Below, one piece after another: positions 1-15,958 of a stretch of 64,000 nt of DNA. A model generated the notes under the pieces. The model worked only from the letters and a program-made list of their open reading frames with translations, was not told where the DNA came from and did not search any database. Source of the stretch: Mesorhabditis belari (Eukaryota; Nematoda; Chromadorea; Rhabditida; Rhabditidae); assembly GCA_958450365.1 (NCBI GenBank), contig CAUEEP010000724.1, positions 496,001 through 560,000 on the forward strand, in the 5' to 3' direction. Each line of letters opens with the position of its first letter. Position 1 is the stretch's first letter. Position numbers and translations under genes: made by a program.

Positions 1-22
1 TAAAATTTGACTATCGAAATCC

Positions 23-3376
<3,354 letters not shown>

Positions 3377-5710
3377 TAAACCTATTCAATTGGAATTTGT
3401 ATGTAAATCAAAGAAAAGTTTGAAAAATGCATAGAGAACAGTTATAAACTAAAATCCTTAGCATAATTGGTGAATGGCTCAAGTTTCAAAAGTGAAAAAT
3501 CTGATGGTTTCAAAGAATTTGGCTTTAAAACGGGTTATTTTCAAAGCTTTAGAAATCCTCTCACTGTCAAAAGGCATAGCATTTCTGAAAAAGTTGTTTA
3601 CATTGTTAAGATCATTTCCCTTCCTAAACGAACTCTGCAGAAATGAAATGAAAAAATGACTAATCCTCAGTCATTTCTCAAGGAAAACCAACTGTTTCGC
3701 GATGAGAAAAAAAATGATGATTCGGCCATCGAGAAATAACACGTGGGTTGAGCAAGGAAATTGAAAAAAAAATGGCTACTATTTGCTCACTGGCATCCGT
3801 TTTTTTTTTGAATACGGAGAACGGAAGTGCTTCGAACTGTTTAGCGAAAAGTTGGAAAGGGAGTATTTGTTTGTAAAGCGAAAACGAAAGATGAGGAGGG
3901 AACTCAATTTGAACTGTGACGATATGATAAGCTTGAATTCAAATAAGAGAAAAGTCTTGCGAAAGATTGATTTTAAGTGGGCGGGAATGGTAAAGGGTTT
4001 AAGGAAAAAATTTCACAAAGTACAGTAGTCATATCTTTGAGGCTGGATTAGAGAGAAAGCTTTATAAATGAGCAAATTTACCCTAACTCCTTGAAGACCA
4101 CTGTCAGCATTAAATTCAAAGGCCATCCATGTAATCGTCCGAAAAGTTACAAGAACCACAAGAGTCCTACAATAGTAAAAATAAAAGTTTGGCACAAGCT
4201 CTTCCACTAGATGAAATTCTAATTAAGAAGTATCCGAAAGCCAGACTACCAGTAGCTATCTGGCAACTCCAGCGTCAACAATACGAGTATTTGTTTGTCA
4301 AGCGAAAACGAAAGATGAAGAGGGAACATCAACAATTGCATAAATATGAGTAAAGGAATGTTTTCAACTCCTTATCATGTGACCATAAAAGTGACGAACG
4401 GTGCCGCTAACAGATGGCTCGTGTGTGGTGTGGCTAAATTTGGTGAATGACAAAAAGAGGGAAGGGGAGAAAGTGGAAAAACACCGCCCCGCGAGAGAAA
4501 CAGAAACGTGTCACAAAAAGAGATTTGCTGGGGGGAAAACCGATTTCTGTCCATCAAGGGCATGGCGATCAAGTTGCAGTTTAGAAAACAAACTTTCTAA
4601 CCAGCCTTTATCGATAAAGTTAGCGTCAAACTTCAATTGAATTGTTGTTCGATTTTACATCATTATCGATAGCAGCCTAGATAAAGTTTTGCAGTTTTGC
4701 AACTTTGAGCTTTTACATTCTAGCTTTATATATTTGTTTCATGTTTGTTTGATAACACCGAAGAAGGAACACAAGGGACAAAGAGTGATGAGAATGGCAC
4801 AAACCATAAATATGGGTATGTTTGAGCATAGACTACAAAAAATTTAGCTAAGGATTGTTTTCAAAGCCGTTTTTCAAGTTATGATACTCAAGGTTTGTCA
4901 AATTTTAAGTTAAAATGAGATAAGAAAGAACTTTTGCAGAACTTGAAAGAAAATTTCAACTTTGAGCTCATTTCAAAAAGGATTCACGGATTTTCATCGA
5001 ACCTTTTAAAACTGGATCTACATTTATCTAAATCAATCAATCTAAATATCCCTGTATCTAAATCAATGACAAAATATCCGCAAGTTTCGGAGAACTTCAT
5101 GAAAAAGAAATGAATTTGAAGGAATTAAGAAAACGAGCAGTCTTTCACAAGACGATTTCAAAAAACCGAATCATAGGCTCATCAATTTTCTAAACATCAA
5201 TGATAAGAAGATCAAGAAAATTGGGTTGTAGCACGAGGGATTTTCCTTCGACAATCCATTTTTAAAGGTCAGGGGTTCTCTGGATAATGGAGGCGGGGAC
5301 AGAGCAGAGAAAAAATTTCGCAAAAACCAAAACAAATTTCCCCTGCACTCGGTCCATTATCTCGAGGAGCGGAGGCGGAGCGCCTCTCAATTTTTGCAAA
5401 GAAAATCGAATAATATCGAAAAGATCATCTGGATTACATTAATGTTGCGCTATTTAGTGTAAATAGGCTGAAAATCGAGACTTTCATGGGGTACACGTGC
5501 GTTTGTTTTCCACCAAAGGTTTTAAAGGTGAAAAACTGATCAAGATCAAAGTAAAAGGTTCCAGTTTTCTTTCAACATTTGGATAAAGATAAACAATTTG
5601 TTTTAGTAATCAAAAATCCTATATTGCTATAAACTATAGCAGAAATTTTGTAGAATCTAGTACTTTTAACGTTTTCAATGGATCATCAAAAGTTCTATAG
5701 AGTTTGTAGG

Positions 5711-5762
5711 GCTGAGCTGAGCTGAGCTGAGCTGAGCTGAGCTGAGCTGTAGCTGTAGCTGA
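5711..5762. repeat. (GAGCT)n microsatellite
   Basis: About nine tandem copies of a GCTGA/AGCTG pentamer, degrading to AGCTGT at the right end. Confidence 0.9.
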
Positions 5763-6110
5763 GCTTTTCAAAAGGTTTTCTTGTTTTGTTTTAAAATTTT
5801 TAATCAAACATACAGAAAAATCAGACCATGTGCTTTTAACACATTTTTCTTTAAAAAAATCTTTTCACAAAATTGTTTAGATGATCTTCAATCAGATAAG
5901 AAATGAAGAAAATGTATCGGAATCGACCGGAAAACCCTCAGGGAAAATCCATTAAAAATCGCCAGCTTTCAGTGAAATTTTTAGATCAAGCACGAGAATG
6001 AAAATTGTCTAACGGAAAGAATCTTGGATTTGAAAGCGAAGTGTTCATTCAGATTCATTTTTGGAGTGTAAACGTGAAATATTTTTGTGATTTTGAGATC
6101 AGATCATAGA

Positions 6111-6328
6111 GTAGGCTAATTTCCGCAATTTTTTTTGCGGAACATGGTCATTTGCGCAACTTTCCTTTAAGTCGGCCAATCTTTATGATTTTGGTGTCAT
6201 TTTGTTGCACATATTGAGATCTACAAAATGAAACCAAAATCATAAAGATTGGCCCACTTAGAAGAAAGTTATGGCGAGCTGTGCAAAAGACCTAGTTGCG
6301 CAAAAAATTTGACGCAAAGTAGCCTACC
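6111..6328. repeat. Hairpin MITE, family D (GTAGGCTAATTTCCGC)
   Basis: Opens with GTAGGCTAATTTCCGCAA and closes with its approximate inverse, AGTAGCCTACCCC. The interior also folds back: CCAATCTTTATGATTTTGG against CCAAAATCATAAAGATTGG. Two more copies lie at 29071-29329 and 29346-29514. No coding capacity, so this is a non-autonomous element. Confidence 0.75.
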
Positions 6329-7358
6329 CCCAGATCATAAATCTGATCGAGTATTCAACGTAAAACGTCTCCTCCTTTGCAAAAATGATACGCTTTCAAA
6401 GTCTAAGCTTTTAATTTTACACAAATTAGATTCTTGTCAAATTACCTGGTATTTTGAAAGAAAATTTCGGCTCAAAAGGCTTATAACTTTTTGTAGAGGC
6501 AAAATATTGTTTACTTTTATAAGTACTAATAAAATTCTGGGGAGCCACTTTGATTAGATTGTATTTTTTGACTGTTTTACCGACGTTGTTTTACTTTTTC
6601 TGGGATAATCAAGCATGATGAATTTACTGATAATATTTTTAGAAAGTTTTGAACGATTTTTATTGATATTTTGATAAGCTAGCTGGAGTTTTGCCTCTGC
6701 AGTGTTGCTAAGCTTAAAAATGAAGAGATAAGCAAAATACGAAGTGAAAACTTGTTCAAAATATTCTAAAAACATCTTCAATCGACCAAGCGTATTTGAT
6801 TACTCCAGAAAATGCAAAACAAGACCAGAAAAAGACACGCCTAGAATAGGATCTGACCAATTCAGGTAAAAGTTTGTTCAAAGCTCAAAAAATTAGGTGC
6901 TATAGAAGTTGAGGGGGCCAGTTTGTAAACGTCGATTTTTTCGAACTTGCCACTAGTTTTAAAAACTTTTTCTGGGGTAATTAATTGCACTGAATCCATT
7001 GAAAGCGTTTATAAACCATTTTGAAAAACTTTCATGCCAGTTTGAGCAACAATTTCGAGTCTTCAAGGGTGGCTCTATTTCCACTGGGTTCAGAGGTGCG
7101 GGACCGAATTAAGAGGCTTAAAACCTCAGTGATTGCTTGAAATAGCTAGAAAATAACTTAAATAAATACCGAATTAAGAATCTACGCCATTAAAAACCCT
7201 AGAAGCAAAAATTAATGCGCCTTGGCTGAATGAGATGAATGTACACTGCCTCCCCAACTACATTAGCACCGTTTATTAGTACTCTTTTATATAATTTGGT
7301 TCCAAAACAACTGGCAACCCGACAAGAAACTAATTTTATAACTAAACATCCACCGCAC

Positions 7359-7450
7359 CTTTTGTCCGCATTGTAGATCGACACTTCCGCGCAGATGGAG
7401 AGACTTCAAGCGTTCCAACGGGGAGATCGATTTGTGTTTTGACGTCATTC
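7359..7450 (-). other. Candidate upstream exon of the hexokinase gene
   Basis: A 92-nt open segment on the minus strand lies between a good acceptor (TTTTTTTTCAG) and a GTGCGG donor. Its reading frame starting NDVKTQIDLP ends with one spare base, which fits the two-base start of the hexokinase exon ending at 3381. It would add about 30 residues ahead of that exon. Against it: the link needs an intron of almost 4 kb, no start codon was located further upstream, and an alternative frame (MTSKHKSIS) is also open. Offered as a lead only. Confidence 0.2.
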
Positions 7451-7711
7451 CTGAAAAAAAAGAAATTTAATACTGAAATTTGACTCAAAAATACAAAAAG
7501 GAATAAGTTTTCCTGTCAAAAAGCCATAATTTCGAGCGGGGCTGACAATAAATAAAGCGGCTTAGAAGAAAAGCAATGAGAGTGGGACAAAAAAGAAAGC
7601 AAATGGCGGGAAATTCCAAAAAATTTGCGCTTTTATCAGTTATTTATATGAATTTAGAATAATCTCACAATTTTACATTAGCAAGTTTTGCAATCAATTA
7701 GGTGAATAACT

Positions 7712-8146
7712 TACCGTAAATATTGTAATAGTACCCCACCCCCCCCCGTACAGTCGCGTAGTCGCAAAAGTTTTTTAATATTTCATTTTTTCAAAGCGCC
7801 CATACTTTCAAAAAATGCGCCTTTGGTATCAAAAAATAGCCCTGAATCTCAGCTATTTTTTGATACCTAAGCTAAACCAGTGTCGTAGCATAAACCAGTG
7901 TCGAGAAAAACACGCTTTTTCGGGATGGTTGCGTAGTCTAACTTTAAACATCCCGTTCTCTGCGCTGCTTTATGCTACAATGCGCGTTTAGGTATCAAAA
8001 AATAGCCCTGAATTTCAGCTACTTTTTGATACCTAAGCGCGCATTGTAGCATAAACCAGTGTCGAGAAAAACGCGTTCAAAGCTAGACTACGGAACACTC
8101 CGCACCGTCATTATGGGGGTGGGGCACTATTACAGTATTTACGGTA
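7712..8146. repeat. Hairpin MITE, family A (TACCGTAAATA ends), full copy
   Basis: The ends are inverted: TACCGTAAATATTGTAATAG on the left and CTATTACAGTATTTACGGTA on the right, followed inward by C-rich and G-rich blocks. The arms are long and the centre repeats GATACCTAAGC-type segments in inverse order. Shorter copies are at 9028-9295 and 58348-58617. Confidence 0.8.
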
Positions 8147-8341
8147 ATTACAAAATCAAGTTAGTTAGTACTTTTCAAAAATTAAGAAGTGAATAAAAAT
8201 GCAATTGGAAAGACAAAGTTGAGTGTTAAATACATTGAAAATTTTCAGAAAAATATTCAATTCATTTTCATAGACACTTTTACCTTAATATTTGAAAAAC
8301 AAGGACAAAACTGAGCCCTAAATGCAACTTTTTCAGTAAAA

Positions 8342-8419
8342 AGTCTATCTGACTGTCCGTCTGACTGTCCGTCTGTCTGTCTGTCTGTCTGCCTGTCTAT
8401 CTGTCTGTCTGTCTGTCTT
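8342..8419. repeat. (CTGT)n-type microsatellite
   Basis: Tandem CTGT units interspersed with CTGTC, CTAT and CCGTCTGA variants. The minus-strand ORF here only encodes TDRQTDRQ repeats and is not a gene. Confidence 0.9.
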
Positions 8420-9027
8420 TTTTTTAGTTGTCTTTTTATGTTTTGGCTCATTTAGTGATTAGAAAATTGATAAAAAGATTTTTAAAGCTCGAAAATATTT
8501 CTAGAGGCATAAAATTGCACAATTTGCAAAGAAAACAGCCTTTCAACTGTTCCAAACGGGTTCACGAATCGATTTTGCACTTTTTGCACCACACGTAGCC
8601 ACTTGAAATTTGATCACCGAGTGTAAAATCCGGTCAAAGATATAGGTTTTGAAGTTTTTTTTTGCTAAGCAATTCAAGTGACGTGTGTTAATTTTAAAAA
8701 CAATCTTTATAAATACGTTTTAATACTGATCCCCTTGTTGTTTGGCGTTCGGTTTATTTGTTTTTTAATCTCGCACACGTCTTTTTGACTCATTTATAAC
8801 TGGGGAACACGTGGCGAGGTTTTTTTCGCTTTTTGCGGTTGTAAAAAGCTTAGATCAAAGGTTCCAAAGTAAATAAACACAGGAATATTCTAGATTTTCG
8901 AGATTTGTAATTTTAATCAAATGCATCTTTGAAGTTAAACAGTTTTAAAGGGCATTAAAACAACAAAAATATAAGAAAATTATGCTAATAAATGCAAAAT
9001 TCAAGATTTCTAAGTATATAATATATA

Positions 9028-9295
9028 TACCGTAAATACTATAATAGTGCCCCACCCCCATAATGACGGTGCGGAGTGTTGCGTCGTCTAGCTTTGAACG
9101 CCTTTTTCTCGACGCTGGTTTATGCTACAATGCGCGCTTAGGTACCAAAAAATAGCCCTGAATTTCAGCTATTTTTTGATACCAAAGACGCATTTTTTGA
9201 AAGTACGGGCGCTTTGAAAAAAATGAAATACTAAAAACTTTTGCGACTACGCGACTGTACGACGGGGGCGGGGTACTATCACAGTATTTACCGTA
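9028..9295. repeat. Hairpin MITE, family A, short copy
   Basis: Left end TACCGTAAATACTATAATAG, right end ACAGTATTTACCGTA. It shares the arms of the 7712-8146 element but lacks much of its centre. It sits beside an AT-rich TAATATA stretch (9296-9370). Confidence 0.75.
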
Positions 9296-9837
9296 AGTAA
9301 TATATAATAATATAATATTCTAAGTATATAATAGATTCTAATATATTCTAAGTACATAATATAATATATAAAATAGCGTTATAAATCCAAATTTCGTAAG
9401 TAAAGATGCATCGTTTTCCTTGAAATCGAAAAAAAATAGAAAAGCAAAGAAAAGCATTAGTCAGTGAAAATTTTTCGCATATTTCGATAAAGTGGTGAAA
9501 AGGGGGACTTGAAGAAAACGATCGATGATGTGAAAAAAAGGGAAAAGAGAAGAAAAGCATGAACTGGGGAAAAGAGTGCGCAATTCTGTCCGCTTCTCCC
9601 CCGTGTTTTTCCCCCTTTTTTTGCTTTCTTTTCCCTTTTCCAATGGACCCAGTATGAACAACGGGAAAAGACGTGGATTCCATGATGCAAGCATTTTCTT
9701 TTGAATTCATTTTTAATGCAGACTGTTAATACAAAAATTTACAAAGGCAATTGCCCTAAACCTAGCACTTTTTAGACATTAACTCACTATTTTACCGTAC
9801 CCTCTTGGCTTTTTTAGTTTGTTAAAGGTGTCCTAGA

Positions 9838-10075
9838 CTAGCGTTATACATTCCGAGTGACCCCTAAGTGCTTCCCCTTCCCAGAAGTATTTTGCGTTTT
9901 TCTCGACGCACAATTTACCAATTTCGCTGTTGTTGGTTTCATTGGATAGAGGAGAGTTAGATGCATCGAATGAAACCAAAAACAGCCCAATTGGTAAATT
10001 GTGCGTTGAGAAAAACGCAAAATGCCTCTGGGAAGGGGGGTACTCAGGGGGGTCACTCGGAATGTATAACTAGCG
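9838..10075. repeat. Hairpin MITE, family G
   Basis: Starts CTAGCGTTATACATTCCGAG and ends with the inverse, CTCGGAATGTATAACTAGCG. The centre pairs TTGCGTTTTTCTCGACGCAC with its near-complement at 10000-10020. A single copy in the window. The small ORFs in both arms are by-products of the palindrome. Confidence 0.75.
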
Positions 10076-10553
10076 TACTCATTCTTTTTGTCTACAATAC
10101 CGTATCCGGGAATTTAATTTTTATTTCAAACCAGCAGGAATCTTCAAACGAGTAAAAGTTTGTTAAACTTTTATCTTGAAGTTGACTTAATCAATTTACC
10201 CAACTAAAACGGCCATTTTTAGGGTCAAAAAATGCAAGAGTCGCCAAAAAGTCGATATTTCATAACTTTTAGGTTAAAAACCTGAAATTGGTGATTAGCA
10301 TAAAAAGTTACCTAAGAAAAAGTGAAATTTTCGAAAAAAGTGCCTCCTAGGATAGTACCGGATTTTAAACAACAAACAGGGAAAACAATATAAAAAGGAG
10401 AGAACGAACGAGGGGAGAGAGAGTACTTTAAAAACGCGCTACGAAAACATAATAGATTTTACAAAGGGCGAAAAGAAAGAAAAAGAAATTGAAGATCAAT
10501 TAAGTCGACTTGGCAGCGTTCATTTTGCTCCTTCGTTATGATCAGCTTCACAA

Positions 10554-10612
10554 GAAAAAGAAAGAAAAAGAAAGAAAGAAAAAGAAAGAAAAAGAAAAGA
10601 AAGAAAGTAGGA
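10554..10612. repeat. (AAAGA)n microsatellite
   Basis: Purine-only tandem of AAAGA/AAAG units. Confidence 0.85.
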
Positions 10613-11085
10613 AAAAAGAATAAAAGTCGGAAAAAGTTTCATGGAGAATGAAGAAAAATGAAAAGAATGGCAAAGGGGAATTTTTGTGTAGGCTACGGTA
10701 GCGCATCCACGCTCTAGAAAGCGCGCTGCGTCGCTTTCACCCCAGTCCCTTAAAGCCGCACGTTAATAGGAGTCTAACTTGAGCACAACGTACAAAGAGC
10801 AAGTCTCATCCTGTAGCTGATAATTGGTTGCGTATTAAATCCAAAGAAGTAATCTGAGCACAGATAAATCACATAAAGTTGCTATCAAAGATAAAATTAT
10901 CAAGCTTGTAAGAATTTTGCGAATAAACGACTTCATTGCATCACAATTTCATAAAGTAGGCACCATTTCAATTGATGAATTCCATTTCGACACTATTTCG
11001 TCATGTCTCCAGATGGGAATTGATCGTTCTTTGAAGTCTCTGAATCTTTATTATCGTATGTCTAGAGACAAAGCTATGATGCAAA

Positions 11086-11841
11086 TATATGTCGTAACCG
11101 ATTACGAAATTCAGCCGATTACGAATCATTCGTTAACGGCTAGCCGATTATGAATGAAATTTTTTCGCTAGCCGTGTACAATTTGTAATCGGCTTCTGCG
11201 AACATGGCTAGCCACTAACGGCTAGCCACTAACAGCTAGCCACTAACGGCTAGCCACTAACGGCTAGCCACTAACAGCTAGCCACTAACAGCTAGCCACT
11301 AACAGCTAGCCACTAACAGCTAGCCACTAACAGCTAGCCACTAACAGCTAGCCACTAACAGCTAGCCACTAACAGCTAGCCACTAACAGCTAGCCACTAA
11401 CAGCTAGCCACTAACAGCTAGCCACTAACAGCTAGCCACTAACAGCTAGCCACTAACAGCTAGCCACTAACGGCTAGCCACTAACGAATCATTCATTAAC
11501 GACTATTTCAAACTATTTATGCAAAACGCAAATCAGCAAACTAATCACAACAAGTGAAATAAAATTTATAACATTTAACATGTATAACATAATAACGTTT
11601 ATAACCTAATAACGTTTATAACAAACAAAACATCAACTAAAATGCATGCGCAACCGATTGAAGATCAATTAAGTCGACTTGGCAGCGTTCATTTTGCTCC
11701 TTCGTTATGATCGGCTTCACAACAACTCCTTTTTTGGCGTCCCCTTCGTAAGCGGCTAGCGAAAAATTTCATTCGCTAACGGCTAGCCGTTTACGAACGA
11801 TTCGTTAGCGGCTGAATTTCGTAAGCGGCTACGACATATAC
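11086..11841. mobile_element. Terminal-inverted-repeat element carrying a 14-bp satellite
   Basis: Left arm 11086-11180 (ATATATGTCGTAACCGATTA ... GCTAGCC) is matched in inverse by 11750-11841 (... TAAGCGGCTACGACATATA). Between the arms lies an array of about 20 copies of TAACAGCTAGCCAC (11206-11487), built from the same GCTAGCC word as the arms. A 62-bp segment at 11660-11722 is duplicated outside the element at 10491-10552. No transposase reading frame was seen. Confidence 0.7.
11206..11487. repeat. 14-bp satellite (TAACAGCTAGCCAC)n
   Basis: About 20 head-to-tail units with very few substitutions (TAACGG versus TAACAG at the edges), inside the inverted-repeat element around it. Confidence 0.95.
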
Positions 11842-12299
11842 ATTTTTAAAAATACATTTATTGAAAACCAATAATGTGATATAACAAAAGGATATGGATA
11901 TAAAGGTCTAAACACACAATTTTATGGCACTGCGACCGTTACCCCTATTATCCCTATTCCCTTAAATGTTCTGAAAGAAAAGACCCACTTAGTGGGAAAA
12001 CAGAAAAATTTTTATCTTGCCAGCGTAATAAGCGAACCCTCGTAGCAAGCGAACCTTCAACCTTCCACTTAAGAGACAAGACTTCTAACAGATTAGCCAT
12101 CTGGTCAGACCGGACATACTAATAAAATTACTACATAGATTCACATTGAGGTTACTTTAACAGTAGCGAAGATTGAGATTATTGTAAGAAAATTACAAGA
12201 ATCTCGTTGTCTTTTGAGAAAAAACTAAAGTAAGACTTTTTTTTAGACTAGAGTTAGACTTTTTTAATGAATTCATATATAGTTATCCTTTTCTTTTTT

Positions 12300-12595
12300 T
12301 AAATCTTCAATTTTGGGAAGCTAACTCTATTTTGACCACACTAAACTTGTCCCTAAAGTGCCTCGATTCCTTTTTTGGTCACTCGCATTTCGCCCTCGAA
12401 ATTTCTTCAATGGTTCGATCAATTGAAACACGTTTTAGTCTATTTTGTAGAGGAGATTTAGAACTTTCAAATAGTAACATTCATCGAGTTTATAACATTC
12501 ATCGATATCAGGTTTCTATCGTTGGAAAATACCAGGTTTCTATCGTTATGAAAATGTTGAAATCCGCATTTCTTATGCATGTACCTAATAATTGA
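12300..12595 (+). repeat. Dispersed repeat family I, copy 1
   Basis: About 290 bp present in inverse orientation at 17225-17525 (for example GCTAACTCTATTTTGACCAC, AAATTTCTTCAATGG) and partly again near 18343-18505. Coding potential is not conserved between the copies, so it is probably a non-autonomous transposon. Confidence 0.7.
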
Positions 12596-12599
12596 GCAG

Positions 12600-13480
12600 T
12601 TCTTCATTTCATCAGTTCATTTGCAGTTCTTCATTTCATCTCGAGGAAATTTCCCTACAATCTTTGCAGGAATCATTGAACTCAAGAACTACAAAAGGGT
12701 TTTAATATATTTCATGCTCTCTTTTCTCTTTTTTCTTTTTTTCCTATATTTCCTCGTTGTCACGGTGATACATCCCTATCGCCTCGTTTTTCCTCACATT
12801 GATCTCATCTCAATTCATGCATTTATAGAAAATCATTCCGGATTTTTCTCATTCTTTTTGAAAAATTGTCTATGAAAGGGATTAGGTTTACATTGCTCCT
12901 AGAAATCAGAAGCAAAAATAGCGGAAATTAGCCTACCCCGTCATTTTTTTGCAAATTTTGGCAATTTTCGCTAAAAGTACGGTAATTTTTTGCCAAATGC
13001 GTTTCCCAAGTGTGCGTTTTAAAAAACGCATTACTCGCGACGAAAACACTCTATTGGAAATCAATGTTTTGCGTTCGATCTTTTTCGTTAGAGTTTTTGC
13101 GTTAGCTCTTTATCTTCGCTTTTACTTTATCGACAATTTTCGAATCGATTTGATTCGATTCGATTCGAAAATCGAATTCGATCGAAAACGATATTCGATA
13201 TTTGCTAATAGATTGATTCTAAAGATATCTTTATTATAAAATCAAAATTTCTCTTAAAATCTAAAGATTTCAGCTTTTAAAAAAGCTTGAATCTCAAATT
13301 TCCCCCGTTTTGCACTCGGATTAGATTACATTTGAATCTCAATCTTGACAATATATCCACTGATTCAAATATCAAAACATTTTTTTCTTATTTAAACATC
13401 AAATCTTCAGATTTGATCTTTAAAAGGAGTTTGTTTTCTATGCTTTTTTTCATTTATCTCAAATTTCTCGTCAACAAGTC
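12600..13480. other. Unannotated stretch
   Basis: AT-rich sequence with several open frames of low complexity. A small GATTCGATTCGATTCG tract occurs near 13148-13165. No gene or recognised repeat was found. Confidence 0.4.
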
Positions 13481-13599
13481 TACGGGGATACCGTATTTTC
13501 CTAAGCCTAATGCCAGGATGCTCCTATGGGGGCGCATGCACAACACCAAAAGCTTGCACCTTAGCTCTGGGAAGCGGCTGAGATCCAGAAAATGGGGGT

Positions 13600-13685
13600 T
13601 CAGCCCAAACCCAAATAGACTTAGTGCTAGGCGCTAGCCGCTAGCCTTCGCACTAAGTCCAAGCCTAAGCCTAAGCCTAAGCCAT
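13600..13685 (-). repeat. Short (GCCTAA)n telomere-type array with shared flank
   Basis: AAGCCTAAGCCTAAGCC is the inverse of the nematode telomere unit TTAGGC. The flank ACTTAGTGCTAGGCGCTAGC is the inverse of sequence beside the long TTAGGC-type arrays at 33.3-33.7 kb. Only about four units are present here. Confidence 0.75.
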
Positions 13686-13931
13686 AGCAGTGCACCGCGC
13701 CGAGCCGAGTTGATGACTATTTTACGGTTTCCAAGCTTTTACAGAAGCTCAACACTCTAATCCCCCACTAGATCTCATCGTCAGCTACATTTTCCGACCC
13801 CACATCGATAGGTTCTGATAAGCGGTTCTCGAGATTTCGAGGAATTTAGGCAACGCTCACGGTCCACTGAGAGAATACGCTATTTTACACTTGTCACATA
13901 CTCGTTTTTGTTTTAGAGAACAGATTCTAAA

Positions 13932-14455
13932 ATTATCTAGTACTTACTAGTATCTATTATCTAGTACTAGTATCTATTATCTAGTACTTCCTAGTATCTA
14001 TTATCTAGTACTTACTAGTATCTATTATCTAGTACTTACTAGTATCTATTATCTAGTACTTACTAGTATCTATTATCTAGTACTTACTAGTATCTATTAT
14101 CTATTACTTACTAGTATCTATTATCTAGTACTAGTATCTATTATCTAGTACTAGTATCTATTATCTAGTACTTACTAGTATCTATTATCTAGTACTTACT
14201 AGTATCTATTATCTAGTACTTACTAGTATCTATTATCTAGTACTTACTAGTATCTATTATCTATTACTTACTAGTATCTATTATCTATTACTTACTAGTA
14301 TCTATTATCTAGTACTAGTATCTATTATCTAGTACTAGTATCTATTATCTAGTACTTACTAGTATCTATTATCTAGTATCCTAGTATCTATTATCTAGTA
14401 CTTACTAGTATCTATTATCTAGTACTAGTATCTATTATCTAGTACTTACTAGTAG
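13932..14455. repeat. 24-bp satellite (CTAGTACTTACTAGTATCTATTAT)n
   Basis: Roughly 22 tandem units of about 24 bp. Some are shortened to about 17 bp by loss of the CTTACTAGTA part, which gives a higher-order irregularity along the array. Confidence 0.95.
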
Positions 14456-14459
14456 CTAC

Positions 14460-15160
14460 TCGGACTGTTTGTTTGTTATCGTATGCTTTTATGTAGCTTT
14501 TTATTTGTTATCCTATACTTTTATATAGATTTTTGTTTGTTATCTTATGCTTTTATATATACTAGTAGCTTTGTATTTGTTATCCTATGCTTTTATGCTT
14601 TAGAATTCATTGTTAGGTACTCCTGGATAGGTCTATTCATTTGTGAGGTAGCATGTGAGTCTCCAATATGTCCTTGTACTTGTGAGCATTCATAATTCCG
14701 TCTATCAAGACTAGCGGACCAGCGGACGTCGGACGATTGTCAATAGGTGTAAAACGAAAAAACGGGATTTGACCACTTTAATGACTACTTTTTCAGGATT
14801 TCTTGCTAGGAATTTGCTAAACTTTATCTTTTAGTCTGAAATCCTCTGACAAAGTAGCCGTTAAAGTAGCCAAATCTCGTTTTTCGTTGTCCATCAATTC
14901 CAGAGTACTTTGGTATGAGACATTTAGTTTTAGATGTCTTCAGATGTTCAGATGTCTTCAGATGTCTTCAGATGTTCAGATAATCGGCTTTAATCTTGCT
15001 GCAAGTTGTGATTTTATTTGATGCTTCACGGTGAATCATTGTTTTTTGTCGAATAGCAACGGCAGTCGGCCAGGACACCATATCCGGATTGTTGACAAAA
15101 TTCGTGACTTTGTTTGATGCTTCACAGCGAAGTACTCTACTCAAGTTGTGACAAGTTACA
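14460..15160. other. Unannotated stretch beside the 24-bp satellite
   Basis: A few imperfect repeats of TTTGTTATCCTATGCTTTTA (14468-14600) and of TCAGATGTCT (14935-14985). A short inverted pair (AACGGGATTTGACC against its near-complement at 14860-14880) encloses 14760-14880. No gene was seen. Confidence 0.4.
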
Positions 15161-15162
15161 GT

Positions 15163-15312
15163 GACAGTGACAAGTTACAGTGAGCCAGTGAGCAAGTCAG
15201 CAAGTGAGCAAGTCAGCAGGTGAGCAAGTGAGCAAGTGAGCAAGTCAGCAAGTGAGCAAGTGAGCCAGTGAGCCAGTGAGCAAGTGAGCAAGTCAGCAAG
15301 TCAGCCAGTTTC
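15163..15312. repeat. Tandem repeat (AGTGAGCA/AGTCAGCA)n
   Basis: 8-bp units alternating between AGTGAGCA, AGTCAGCA and AGTGAGCC. Confidence 0.9.
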
Positions 15313-15958
15313 TGCTTCGGCATCAAGCCTTAAAATCAAGTTAAGTCTATTTGTAACGAATCAAGCGATGAATCGGACTCCTGCATATCCTTCAATAACT
15401 CTAGAGTGAAGCGATAACCGTGAGGCCAACAAGACCATCAATCGAGTTGAGAGACCCATCCTTTTCTATTCCCTGAAGTAGATAGAGTCCCCCTCTTCAA
15501 AGACATTGTTTTGTCCATCTTTCCTCTCTTATCCTCATTTCTTTTCCCCTTTTTGGCCACCTTTTTCCCTTCTTCAGCCGTTGTGTGAAGAAAAATGTCC
15601 CCATTCCCTCGACCACTTCAATCTTTTTTTCTTTCTCAAAGAAGACACTTCTATAGAAGCTTTCTTTGTTCATCAAACTTTCTTTTCATCAAATTCATTA
15701 TCAAATTCAGTTTCTTTTCTTTTATTTTCTTTATTTTAATTCAGTTTCAATTTCTAAACAAATGAATGCATTTTTAGCTTCAAAGGAAACAGATTTAAGT
15801 CGATCTTTTTGAACTTGAATCATTTACCCATCTCAGAGAGACTCATTTGGGTGTGATTGTTCTCATTTTTTTCTTTTAAACTTATTCCGACGATGCTCTC
15901 AATCGATAACAACCAGAAACTAGTTCAAATTTTATTTACGAATTTGAAAATGAAACTA

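Larger units (their letters stand above)
3382..7358. other. Gene-free stretch (5' flank or long intron of hexokinase)
   Basis: No convincing exon was found on either strand. The stretch holds a short GAGCT pentamer array (5711-5762) and one hairpin MITE (6111-6328), both listed separately. A loose hairpin (GGATAATGG ... CCATTATC) occurs near 5281-5355. The remaining sequence is AT-rich and unremarkable. Confidence 0.5.

Noticed and set aside
3783..4028. 81-codon Lys/Arg-rich ORF
   Set aside because: Compositional; no recognised motif, and the segment GAGTATTTGTTTGTAAAGCG recurs at 4286, suggesting repeat DNA.
11206..11487. CRISPR-like regular array
   Set aside because: The units are directly adjacent 14-mers without unique spacers, in a eukaryotic context; it is a satellite.
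12579..12875. Hydrophobic 98-codon ORF resembling a membrane protein
   Set aside because: The TTT/CTT-rich sequence gives Phe/Leu by composition; no homology or splice support.
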